Of a stretch of DNA of 64,000 bases, positions 33,401 through 43,423 are shown in pieces (the stretch's first letter is position 1; each line of letters begins with the position of its first letter). Source of the DNA: Annona cherimola (Eukaryota > Streptophyta > Magnoliopsida > Magnoliales > Annonaceae). Made by a program: the position numbers and the translations under genes. The notes under the pieces are model-generated. The model was not told where the DNA came from. It was given only the letters and a program-made list of their open reading frames with translations, and made no database searches. Location: NCBI GenBank assembly GCA_030490835.1, contig CM059972.1:94101137-94165136 (forward strand). The letters are read 5' to 3'.

Positions 33401-35786
33401 GAGAATGAAAATTTTTTAAAAAGTTTTAACTTGAAATTTTCTATCAATTGCCAAACACACCTATGTATCAACCAAAAACGCATCTGGCATGAAACTGAAA
33501 TTAGAGACAGGGATGTGAACAGATGACCAACTGATGGAGACTATGCTATGTATATGGGCAGCGATTGTTAAATGGTTTCCCACTTTCCCAAAAGTGAAAA
33601 CGTTTGCTTTGGTTGGGAAAGTGATTTTATGAAATTTAAATTATTCGTCTGTTTGGAATAATTTTTTTAATGTATTATAAGTAAAAGTCATTTCAAAAAT
33701 ATAAAAATATATTTTTCTTCAATGATTTTAACTTCATGGTATATTGCTTCTTGTTTTCTAGTAAAAACTAAAATCAAGCATTTCTTCACACACCAAAAGT
33801 AGGAATCTTTGCATGCATATATTGGCATATTACTAGTGCTATCTCAGTTCGATCTAGGAAAGAGAAATTGTCTCCCATTTGCTTGCTAGAAGTGTTGTCT
33901 CCAGCAGATAACTTGGTCATGTGGAACTTCTCATGCAAACTCTTTTTTCATTTTAAAAGTTTTTTTTTTAAAATCTAAACCTTTTCCATTTAAAAGTTAT
34001 TTTTTTGAAATCTAAACCATTCATATCATTATCCATGTATATTTACTTATGATACCGAAAAACTCATATTTTAAACCTTTTATATTATATATTAGTTCTC
34101 TAAATTTAACAAAATTCTATAGTTATATATTCAATTTCAAAAAAATGATAAATATTTATAAAAAAAATTTCAATCAAATCGATTTTGGAACTTGTAAATA
34201 TATATAAATACCTGTATACCAAATGATTACTTCAGTGATGTAATTTATATTTTAATTTTTTAATATTTTTCGTTTTTAAATGAGCTCACATTTATTTAGT
34301 TCATACTTTCATACTAAGTTTTTTTTTACTAATTTTGGATTTTGTTATATGTTTTTTACAAAGTTTTCAAAATAAAAAATTTAGAATATTTCATGTCCTG
34401 TGGAGTGAGATAGATTAAATAATTTTTTATTTCGAAAATTTAATAAAAAAATATATATACCAGAAAATAAAATTTGTAAAATTTATACGTAAATTAAATA
34501 CACGCGACCACGTATAAAAATAAAAATTTAAAAATATGAAATATACGAGGTTATGTCCTTGAAGTAACAACCGGAGTGTACAACGATCACTATCCATGCT
34601 ATATATTTTCTAAAAACAGTTTTAAATTAAAAAAGAAGGAAGCTGCGTGAAAGATCGCTTCCCAAAAAAAGCAAACGACGAACCGAAGGCAAACGTCGAA
34701 AGCAACAAGCACATTTGCTAGCTATGTCTCTCTTTATCTCGTACGTCGCGTCAGCCATACGATCTAAGTCCCTCTCTCGCGTATCATTCGACGCACTTAT
34801 CCGACTGTCGCGTCCCACCGTCTGCAGCGCGTACGGCAACCTACCTACCGTCCGATTCCTAGTTTCCTACACGCACGACGACAACAGCACCAGTCTTTCA
34901 TAAAAGCAGAACCGATTATCTTTCATGGCCGTTGGTTGTTCCTACCGCATATTCAGCCAACCATACGGACGGGTCTGCAAGATTTTTCTAAACTTGTCTC
35001 ACCATCGTGGCCAGATGCACCCATTGGACGGCTTGGATGCGATACAAAGAGGACGTTTGCAACCACTAATCTGAAAATAGACGGTTCAGATCGAAGACAG
35101 GGAGGGGTCGCGATGCAAGCAAAAGCCGCAAAGACTGCAGAACAGCCGTCGAGGACCGCTCGTGCCGGGCACGCGGCCCAAAACCAACTCTCTCAGCACG
35201 AGATCAGACCATACGTTTTTGCCCAAAAAGGAAAGCACCAACGAATCGACAGTCCACACTCACTAGAATTTTTTTTAGTTTTAAAAATATTTTACATCAT
35301 ATTTAATACATTTTGTTTTATCATGTGACTAAAAATATAATTTTTGTTGAAAATTTTATCGTATAAAAATAGCATTTTCGAGAGTGGATGTACAACTATT
35401 TTAAGTTTTTAAAATTTATATAGTATATAGCAAAAGTTGACGCAGGATAAATGGTCCATTTTATTTGAAAATTAAGAAGAAGGTAACCATAGTAAGTATA
35501 GAATCATTTGCTCATCTTTTTATATTATTTCTTTTCCGCGAATTTATCTTCTATAGTAACAACAAATACAAATCATGGCATAGAAAAAGAGAAGGACGAA
35601 GAAATTAAAGACGGAGCGCTGATCCAGGAACCACGAGATCATGAAGAGGGTGTTGGCGCGTGCGTGAGATCTGGGTCGAATCTCCCTCGTGCTCGCGCGA
35701 CAGATCACCCCTCCAAGATAATGTGGTCCGCTGGATCAGCGGAGGGTTTGGGCTAGGGAAGGAGAGACCACCTTGTAGGGATCCAT
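27448..35786 (-). CDS. CAT: Catalase (CAT-B), 8 exons, 492 residues
   Basis: Second heme catalase, paralogous to CAT-A. Exons on the minus strand: 35772-35786, 30705-30801, 29405-29682, 28519-29295, 28242-28331, 27896-27963, 27693-27786 and 27448-27507. All introns are GT/AG. Each exon has exactly the length of its CAT-A counterpart, total 1479 nt. Catalytic residues are present: His65 in '[15 protein letters not shown]', Asn138 in 'LVGNN', and Arg344 and heme-ligand Tyr348 in 'RIFAYNDTQ'. The C-terminus is [16 protein letters not shown], with QRI in place of the usual QKL internal peroxisome signal. Diverged exon-4 stretches ('[19 protein letters not shown]', 'HAFKPNP', '[16 protein letters not shown]') show that it is an older, distinct catalase class and not a recent duplicate of CAT-A. 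Intron 1 is about 5.0 kb, against 443 bp in CAT-A, and holds a MITE and a CpG-rich block. Intron 2 holds nested foldbacks. Confidence 0.97.
29800..30675. repeat. Nested foldback elements in CAT-B intron 2
   Basis: The outer arms are 'GTCCCTTAAGTTTTCAAAATTTG' type at about 29805 and its inverse, 'AGTTTTAAAAACTTTGAAGGACC', ending near 30658. The left arm is homologous to about 39100-39250. Inside it a second foldback (about 30160-30610) has 'AAATATACCCACTATATTTAACTATAATCCC' related to its inverted right side 'GGATTTAGGTTAACCGTACTTGG'. Also inside is a perfect 45-bp tandem duplication at 30002-30046 and 30047-30091. Confidence 0.6.
33186..33462. mobile_element. Tourist-type MITE in CAT-B intron 1
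   Basis: Termini GGTTGTGTTTAG and GCCAAACACACC. The interior matches the family seen at 16607 ('GGATAAAGTTAAAATAGATAGGTTAG', 'GTGTAGAAATGATTGAAAAGTA'). The target site is not clean. Confidence 0.65.
34630..35260. other. CpG-rich block inside CAT-B intron 1
   Basis: This stretch is markedly richer in C+G and in CpG than the rest of the window (TCGTACGTCGCGTC, CGCGTACGGC, ACGCACGACGACAAC). ORFs on both strands look like chance products of few stop codons. Motifs such as 'GGACGGCTTGGATG' and 'AGACGGTTCAGATC' are of a type common near plant promoters. It could be an intronic enhancer, an alternative promoter, or an inserted promoter-like fragment. No coding assignment is possible. Confidence 0.4.
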
Positions 35787-35960
35787 GATGATGATGATGA
35801 TGCCTTTGAGGAGAAGAGGAGAAAGAGGGGACGAGTGGAAATGGGGGAGTGTGGTGAGCTTGCTTTTAGGCTTTGGGAGGAGGATTTATAGGGGGAGTGT
35901 GGTGAGCTTGCTTTTAGGCTTTGGGAGGAGGATTTATAGGGGGCGGACGTATCAAGTCTT
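35787..35960 (-). promoter_or_regulatory. CAT-B core promoter with duplicated TATA segment
   Basis: On the minus strand CTATAAATCC occurs twice, TATAAAT at 35884-35890 and at 35932-35938. Each is within an identical 48-bp unit repeated in tandem (35843-35890 and 35891-35938). The proximal box lies ~98 bp before the ATG (35786), giving a 5' UTR of about 70 nt that ends in a CAT trinucleotide repeat (35785-35803). Confidence 0.65.
35843..35938. repeat. Perfect 48-bp tandem duplication containing a TATA box
   Basis: Two consecutive identical 48-bp units starting GGGGGAGTGTGGTG and ending GGAGGATTTATA. Perfect identity suggests a recent duplication. Confidence 0.9.
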
Positions 35961-36047
35961 TTAAATTGAGTTGAATGAGATGGGGTATAGTACAGTAGTA
36001 TTTCTACAGTGAAGTATTTTATTATTGTTATTTTTTTTTTTCAAAAT

Positions 36048-36226
36048 GATGCGGTTGGACTTGAAATTGGCGCAAACTTGGTGGGTGTGTTTGGTTTTTT
36101 GCTACATGAATTATTGGGGGTTGGAAAGAAGGATGGGATGCGGTTGGACTTGCAATTGGCGCAAACCTGGTGGGTGTGTTTGGTTTTTTGCTAGATGAAT
36201 TATTGAGGGGTTGGAAAGAAGGATGG
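36048..36226. repeat. 89/90-bp tandem duplication
   Basis: The unit starting GATGCGGTTGGACTTG is repeated at 36048-36136 and 36137-36226, with a partial third start at 36227. There are only a few differences (GAAATTGG/GCAATTGG, an extra G). Each unit contains GGGTGTGTTTGG, the MITE-terminus motif. It lies upstream of CAT-B. Confidence 0.85.
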
Positions 36227-36395
36227 GATGTGGTGGTCCAGATGGGCTCATGATGATTGCAGCGCGTTGAATAATTAGCATGCCTTATCTTAGGAATGGG
36301 GTTGGCATGGGGCCCATAGACGGGCCTCACACACCTCCATTGTCCATCCTTATCACATCTCCTTTAACGGGATTTGCAAAATTTTTACTTTTGAG

Positions 36396-36580
36396 GTGTG
36401 TTTTGAAAGTGATGATGCGATATTATAAGCGTAATAATATAAATTAGTTGTATAAGTAGTTTTGTAGAAATGATTCAAAAGTAAGATAACTAAGTTGTAT
36501 AGAAATATATGAAGAAATAATTTAAAAATAAGATATCTGTGGAGAGCAAAAAATTTTAGTTTAAAAAGTTATTGTTTTAA
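36396..36580. mobile_element. Truncated Tourist-type MITE
   Basis: Left terminus GGTGTGTTTTGAAAG and family interior (GTAGAAATGATTCAAAAGTAAGATAAC, 'GAAATAATTTAAAAATAAGATATCTGTGGAGAGC'). The right terminus is missing or decayed. Confidence 0.5.
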
Positions 36581-37039
36581 TATTCACAATAAATGTTGTT
36601 TGGAATGAGATGAGAATCTGATGATTAAAAGAGACGGGAAAGTTATTGAATATTGAGAATAGAAAAAATAATATTAAATATGAAAAGATTAAATTTAAAA
36701 TATAAAGTTATATCACTGATTGAAAAAATTATCTTGTGAATGAGAATTCTCATCCCCATCTCACTCTAATCTTTTGGATCATTTCCATGGTGCTAATGTT
36801 TTGGAAATGTATAACTTTGATCTCTTTACTAATCTAAAAATATAACATTATTAACTTCTAAGTTGAAATTACTAAAAATTTTCTTTTCGTATTGAATAAT
36901 ATTTTCATTAAAAAATTAAGATATCTTAATGCAAAAGAAAGTAGTTAGGATAGATGCATTGAAACTTTAGTGCACCTAAGTGCAAAACTCATTTTCTAAA
37001 TTATTTTGATTTTTTTATAAAATTGTTAATATATGTGAA

Positions 37040-37290
37040 TTTTATTTGCAAGCGAAGTTTTTAGTCCACCTTAAAAAATTTATTTAAAATATTTTTTTTA
37101 TTTTTTCTTCATACACTTGTTTATCGTAGTGTATTAAACATATAAACTAATTTTTATTATTTTTAATATGCATATATATTTTTTAAGATTTTTCAACATC
37201 AATTTAGTTTATATGTTAAATACATATGGATGGATTTTTCGAGGTGGTTTAAGCAAGTCATTTTCTTTAACTTAAGCTAACAAGATTATT
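37040..37290. mobile_element. Decayed Mutator-like foldback MITE
   Basis: It shares 'TACACTTGTTTATC.TAGTGTATTAAACATATAAACTAA' and 'TATATTTTTTAAGATTTTTCAA' blocks with the copies at 24692 and 50014. Its right end, inverted, reads AATCTTGTTAGCTTAAG, like their terminus. The left end is eroded. Confidence 0.5.
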
Positions 37291-37861
37291 CCTTGTTATA
37301 AAAACGTCTCTCGATTATGTATGAGTTGAAGATACTTATTGTAACATTAGAGTCTCCTGAAGTTCCATGAGAGGGTCATTAGAATATTGTTAGATGATTA
37401 TTAGAACGTTGTATGGAAAGTTGTAAGAATGTATTTGAGACTTGAATGTAATACAGATTGACATGATATTGCTGCCGGTCAAAAAAAGGTGAAGACGTAA
37501 TACAGATTGAGACTTGAAAGTTGTAAAGATGTCACGATATACATTACCGGTCAAAAATATATATAAAAAAAGACGGAGGTATGTCCAAGGCTCCCAATTC
37601 ATGTGGCCGACACAAACAATATATCTGGAAACACGTGCCCTGGCCCCTCACCTGCATGTGTATATACTGTTGCCGATTCATGTGGTCGAATTTTCTTTGG
37701 TTCTTTTTCTGTTTTTGTTTTCGGTATATAATATTGCTGCCAGCAGGAGCGGCTACTGTCGAACTCTCAGAAGTCGGTGGGGAACCATCAGAATAACAGT
37801 AATTTTTTTTTTTTTTAAACTTTTTAAATAAAAATTTTAAAACAAACCGGATATTAAATAG

Positions 37862-38358
37862 CGTTGATTTTAAATATACTTACTGCAATTGACCTTAATT
37901 GCAAATATCCCAGCTAAGCTTCAAAACTTACATTTATACCTACTGAGTTTATCCTAAATTTCAAATACACTATTCCGTCATTTAAGACTGTTTAATAATT
38001 GAAAAAACCCAAAACTACCCTCACGCCACACGTGCGCTGTTAGATGAAAGAAAGACCGGGGTCAGTAGCTAGCAATTTTGGGGTCGTAAGTATTGCAGAG
38101 GCACAAGAAAAGCAGAAGCTTATTTTTTTGATGGGTAGAAGCTTATTCTTCATCTTTTGATAAAACGCTAAAAATGCCTTGCAGCTCGATCTGGCATTTC
38201 ATACGCTAGCTAACAGCTGTTATATAAGTAATGGCCTAATGGGTATATTGAAAATTTATGATAAATTTAACGGGGATATAAAAGAAAGTTTTTAAACTTA
38301 GTGAATATATGTATGTAATTAACGTCAAAACAGTAGATATATTTAAAATTAACTCCAC
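37862..38358. repeat. Foldback element with ~115-bp arms
   Basis: The left arm 'GATTTTAAATATACTTACTG...' pairs with the right arm read inverted as 'AATTTTAAATATATCTACTG...'. The GC-richer centre contains CACGCCACACGTGCGC. No coding. Confidence 0.6.
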
Positions 38359-38414
38359 TAAAATAAATCGTTAGCAATTAAAAAAAAATTTAAATGATCT
38401 TCAACAAGTAAAAG

Positions 38415-38794
38415 GGAGATTTGCAAATACACCTATTTAATTTGACTATAATTGTAAATATACTTATATAATTTTAAAAATTGTAAATTATCCTCACATA
38501 GTTTGACTTTGACCATAACTATAAATATTCCCACGTCGTTACTGCACCGTCATGGCTTATGTATATTTGCAAAGGTTTACAAACCATGTGGGTGTATTCA
38601 CAATTTCAAAAATTAAGAGGGTATATTTAGTTTTTGCAAATATACTCACATAGTTTGCAAACTTTTGCAAATATACCTACACTATGATGGTACAGTAATG
38701 ATGTCATAACGGCATGAGTATATTTGCAATTATGGTCAAACTGTGTGAGCGTAATTTGTAATTTTTGAAACTATGTGGGTATATTTGCAAATTA
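38415..38794. repeat. Foldback element 'ATTTGCAAATATACCC' family, copy 2
   Basis: It has the same multi-palindrome layout as 22441-22799, including CACCGTCATG in one arm and GATGGTACAGTAATGATGTC in the other. Confidence 0.65.
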
Positions 38795-39099
38795 ACCTAA
38801 TTAAAAACTATATATTTGTCACAGAAGTATATTTCCCGTTCAAATTCTTCAATTTTATTTAATTAATTAATACCATCTGATTTTTATGATTTGCGCTATC
38901 AAAGATCAAATTTATATTTTAAATCTAATTATGGTTTATATTTTTGAAAATTTCAAAATATTATATGTTTTATGGAATTCCTACCGTTTGAGTTACCACT
39001 AAAGCCGCTCAATGTACCACGTGAGATGATAAGTACTTATAAACAAAAACATCAAGTAAAAATTTTCTTTTGCAGAGATGCAACGATGACAGTGAACCT

Positions 39100-39715
39100 T
39101 TTAAACCTGAAAGACCAAAATACCATTTTCATATTTTCATAAATATTTTCTTTAAAAATTTAAAAATTTGTAGCAAAAAATCCATAAAAAGTTGCAAAAG
39201 ATTTCAACCAAATAGGATAATCCATGTAAATTTTGAATAAGATGCTAAAATTAACAAATTCCAAACGTACTCACAAATTTTGACCATAATTCGATATAAT
39301 CATATATTCCAATCATTGATCCATGTGCATGAAATTTTTTAAAATTCCTTCAAGCTCATATTGTTAGAGTCCTTAGTGTCAACATATGTGAAATCACTAA
39401 CGTGCCCCCTAATTTAAGATAGTGGAAGGAAATTATGCGACCATGGGTAGTTAGCTCACAATTATTTATTTATTTATTTGGTAGGATACATTTATCATTT
39501 CACATATGTATTAATGGAATTTCTTAACCAAACTCAATGATATTCGAGTGGGAGAAATTTTAGAAAAAAGTTATGAATATAAAAAATTATTGAAAATATA
39601 GGAGTATATAAGGAATTATGGTCAAAATTGGTGAGTATATTAGAGAATTTAACTAAAATAAAATAAAGGCATTTTAGTCATTTAAAGTAAAAATCAAGGG
39701 TGCTACTGTACTTAC
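39100..39715. repeat. Degenerate foldback related to the CAT-B intron 2 element
   Basis: The blocks 'AAAATCCATAAAAAGT' and 'ATTTCAACCAAATAGG.TA.TCC' match about 29925-29975. Further inverted AT-rich blocks extend to 39715. The boundaries are approximate. Confidence 0.4.
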
Positions 39716-39898
39716 AAATTCCCCGATCCATGGAATGGACGAAAACAAAATATCTGGAACCATGTCTTGCCGGGACTTGGAAGTTGCAAGGGTTGAGTTT
39801 TCTTCCCTTTTTTTTTTTTTTTTTCTTTTTAAACCATCGAAACTAAAAAAGCAGCGAAATTTTTTTTATTTTCAAGAAAAATACGTATGTAGGATACT

Positions 39899-40165
39899 AG
39901 GATGTGTTTGTTTAATAATAAAAATTTTCAATTTAAAACTTTTCACAATTCATTATTATCCTATTTTTAATTATTTCTTCACGTCTTATTATATAACCAT
40001 TCTACTTTTCAATCATTTCTAAGAAACTATTTATATAAATAATTTATATTTTAACATTATTCTCTTTACTCCTAATTATCTTTATCATATCATATTATTT
40101 TACACAATTTCAAAAAAAAATTTATTAAAAACTTTTCATTCAAAAGTTTTATCACTTTCTAAGTA
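39899..40165. mobile_element. Tourist-type MITE, diverged copy
   Basis: Starts GGATGTGTTTGTTTAATAATAAAA. The interior in reverse orientation ('CTATTTTTAATTATTTCTTCA', 'TATTTTAACATTATTCTCTTTACTCC') matches the family. It is the first of three neighbouring copies. Confidence 0.55.
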
Positions 40166-40199
40166 CTTCAGTAAAAAAAAAAAAACTTTTTTTTTCTTA

Positions 40200-40440
40200 T
40201 GAGTGCTTTTGTTGCACCTAAAATTTTTTAAACTAAATTTTTTTACTTTCTATCGCTATCTTATTTTTCACTTCTTTTTATACGACTATTCTTCTTTTTA
40301 ATTATTTTTGCACAACTACAAATATAATTGACCCATTTATTCTCTTTACTCTTTGTAATTATCCTTGTCGTATGACATTATTCTCCTACTTCAAAAACTT
40401 TTATACAAAAAATGTTCCATCCAAAAATCCCAAACACTAG
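40200..40440. mobile_element. Tourist-type MITE, diverged copy
   Basis: Starts TGAGTGCTTTTGTTGCACC and ends ATCCCAAACACTAGC. The interior matches the family in reverse orientation. Confidence 0.5.
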
Positions 40441-40518
40441 CAATGCTTTATCACATGGACAAGGGAATTTTTTCTTTGCTCATGGCAATGCTTTCACAGG
40501 CAAGGGTAATTTTTTTGT

Positions 40519-40752
40519 GGGTGTGTTTGGCAATTGATAGAAAATGTCAAGTTAAAACTTTTCAATCTAAAACTTATCACTCTCTAAAACTATCATATTT
40601 TTTAATCATTTTTTCACATTTTCCTATACAACTACCCTACTTTTCAATCATTTTTACACGTACTCGTCATTACCCATTTCATATAACATCATTTGACAAC
40701 TTTTACTCTCCAACACTTTTTATCAAAAGTTTTATTTGTTACCAAACACACC
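40519..40752. mobile_element. Tourist-type MITE
   Basis: Termini GGGTGTGTTTGGCAATTGATAG and ACCAAACACACC, slightly shorter than full-length copies. Confidence 0.65.
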
Positions 40753-41222
40753 TTTTATAGAAAAACATATTTAATGTCTCAACTAAAAATCATTTACCAT
40801 GCTTTATCTTTATTTTTAAAAAATCATTTACCATGTACCCAGGCCCCGATGGCTACACAATACACATGGTGACCATATGCCACAAACGCATTATCTATTC
40901 ATTCCAATAAGTAGAAGTCTTTCCATATATAGTTGATACGAGATACACCCAGGAGATGCATCCAACCAAATACAATTTCTTTCCAAATTTTCTAACACAA
41001 ATTCAGCAAGTGGATGAGCTGCTTGATTACGCGTCCTAAAGACACAAGAAAAAGATATTCTTTCAAAATTTGAAACCGTGGGTTTGATCTTTCTGATAAG
41101 AATCTCCGCATAGGTTAGGACTGGTCTCTATCCGGTTAGAATGTTGATAACTAAAAGAGAATCATTCTCTATCACAACATCGTCCCATTTTATCTCAATA
41201 GCCAATCTAATGCAAACAATAG

Positions 41223-42226
41223 TAGGGGTGAATAGGGTGAAAATCGGGCGGGTTAGGGTGTGAAATCCTAACTTTACATTTAAAAAATCCTATTTGACTT
41301 TAATTTTTATACCAGGTTAAGACAAACTCGATCTAACCTTCATCTTTCTTTAATAAGTATCGGGAAAAATTTCAAGTTGGTTTCGAAATAAGGAGTTAGG
41401 TTGAAAAAGCGGGTCAAAGTTTAAATATTTATATACATATCAATACAAAGTCATATCTATGATAAATTTAAAGGTGAAATGATTCAATATTTTACTCTTT
41501 AACGAGTAAAACATAATTGTCATAACAAAGTATTAGTAAAAAATTTTCAATAATTTTGTTTACAATTTAATCTTGATAAATATGAGTATCAACTTTAAAA
41601 AAGACATCGATGTAAATTTTGAATAACAATTAAACTACTAAATTGCAAAATAATAATATTCATTCTTGTAAGATATAAACAATATAGATAATATATTTTA
41701 TTTCATTAATAAATATGTGAAAGAGATAAATTGAACAAAATATATGCAATTAAGAAATAAAAATTTATCAATATAAACAAGTTATAAAGTTAAACGTACA
41801 TCAAATATTTTCTGTGGGAGCGTCCACTAAGTGTTTAGGATTTATTGTTACAAATATTAGATTCTTAGTTAGACAATTGTTAGAATATCTCAGAGCTTGA
41901 TTGTACTACCACTTGAGATACTGTAATATCATCAAAAAAAAAAGTTAAACGTACATCAACATAAATCGTATTCACATTAATAAGTTGTAAAGTTAACTAT
42001 TTTTATTTAACAAATTATATTCACATAAGTTATATATAATTTATAAAAATAATTTGCATCTCGCAGGTCAGGCGGGTTGGGACATGGTCGACCCACCCCG
42101 CCCATGGAATTGAATACGGGTCTAAAATCCTGACCCGTTCCATTCCGTCAGGTCAAAATCCTTGTACCGACTCTTTTGTAAAATCGGAGCAGGTCATGGA
42201 TCGACTCGGCCCTATTTTCACCCCTA
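41223..42226. mobile_element. Non-autonomous hAT transposon (1004 bp)
   Basis: Terminal inverted repeats TAGGGGTGAATAGGG (left) and TAGGGGTGAAAATAGGG (right, inverted). Flanked by 8-bp AACAATAG / ACCAATAG (one mismatch), the target length of hAT elements. The interior is AT-rich without a transposase. A SINE is inserted at 41805-41940. A related truncated copy lies at 48010-48706. Confidence 0.75.
41805..41940 (+). mobile_element. 5'-truncated SINE with 19-bp perfect target duplication
   Basis: Flanked on both sides by AAAGTTAAACGTACATCAA (41786-41804 and 41941-41959). It ends in a poly(A) tail. The 3' body ('TTGTTAGAATATCTCAGAGCTTGA') resembles the tail of the SINE at 51320-51583. The promoter boxes are missing. 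Confidence 0.75.
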
Positions 42227-42423
42227 ACCAATAGTGTTTTGTTTTCATTGAAGTCAAACAATAGTGCTTTTGCCTCCATCAGAATAACCTCCATAATGTC
42301 CTCTCTCACCTAGCTTTTTGCCACCATCCGAAGTCCATTTGAATTTCTCACCACCATGGAAAAACCCACGGTCATTCTAGCAGTCCTTATTGTCCTTATT
42401 CTAGCATCCAAGCTCACTTTTAA

Positions 42424-42712
42424 GGTGCGTTTGGTTGAGCTAAAAAATGTTAATTAAATTTTTTAATTAAAAATTTTGCATTCTCTATAATTATCCTATT
42501 TTTAATTATTTTTCATATTTTCCTATAAAAACTACTATATTTTTCAATCATTTTCAGACAACTACTCATACAACTAATTTATCTATTTTAACTTTATAAT
42601 TTTTACACTTCATTATTACCTCCTTCATATCACATTAATTTTTTTTTATCAATTCGACAACTTTTATCCAAAAAACTTTTCATCAAAAAGTTTTACCCCC
42701 AACCAAACACTC
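42424..42712. mobile_element. Tourist-type MITE
   Basis: Termini GGTGCGTTTGGTTGAGC and CAACCAAACACTC, with the reverse-orientation family interior. Confidence 0.6.
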
Positions 42713-43135
42713 TTATACTTTTTGCTTAAGGTGGGATCTATCATACCATCAATTTAGCATCCAAAGAACTCGAACCTGTAAGATGAAAAGCATGCTTTCA
42801 TTCCAATACTCCACATACCAGTCATAGATCTTGATAATAATCTTCAAAGAAAATTTTTATTGCTTGTAATAATATTTTGGTAACCAAATCTAAACTTCCT
42901 TACCTAAACACAAAAAATGAACTATTGATAGTCGATTTTTTTCCTTAGGGTTGCTAGATGGAATATGTGACAAATTATTGGCAACTAAGTTTTTTTAATA
43001 AACAAATTGTAACCTTTTGTGAGAATTTTTTTATCAAATATTAAAGTTTTTATAGTGATGTAGAGAAGCAAAGTGCATTTTAATCTATTTTAATCTTTCT
43101 CTGTAAATAAGTAGATACAACAATAAGTTCAATAA

Positions 43136-43423
43136 GGGGGTTGTTTGACAAAAAAAAACTTGTTTAATCAAAACTTTTCAATCTCTAACTTTTTAATCTC
43201 TATAATTACTTTTTTCTTAATTACTTTTTTACATCTTCTCATACAAATACCCTACTTTTTAATCAATTTTACAAAATTACATGTACAATTAACCTATTTA
43301 TTTTAACCTTATTCTCTTTACTCCTCATCATTAGTTCTATCATATCACATCATTTTCTATCAATTCGACAACTTTTATACTGAAATTTTTTTATTAAAAG
43401 TTTTACCACTTACCAAGCACACC
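43136..43423. mobile_element. Tourist-type MITE, diverged
   Basis: Starts GGGGGTTGTTTGAC and ends TTACCAAGCACACC. The family interior is in reverse orientation, with TAA/TTA-like flanks. Confidence 0.55.

Larger units (their letters stand above)
40860..42420 (-). pseudogene. LINE RNase H-like domain remnant, interrupted by a hAT element
   Basis: On the minus strand the right part (about 42235-42420) reads 'VRNSNGLRMVA...' and then '...MEAKALLFDF', and the left part (40860-41214) reads 'NDSLLVINILTG.RPVLTYAE' and '...RTRNQAAHPLAEFVLEN'. Together these are the order and spacing of the RNase H domain found at the end of plant non-LTR retrotransposon ORF2 ('EAEA.AL..GL ... ESDS..VV..L ... R.GN.AAH.LA'). 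Stops and frameshifts are present. The hAT at 41223-42226 splits the domain. Confidence 0.6.

Noticed and set aside
34627..35328. ORFs of 62-130 residues on both strands in CAT-B intron 1
   Set aside because: Overlapping frames on opposite strands in a CpG-rich block are expected by chance; no domain is recognisable.
39899..40752. Reading the three neighbouring MITEs as one long transposon
   Set aside because: Each segment repeats the same family interior in the same direction, so they are separate copies rather than arms of one element.
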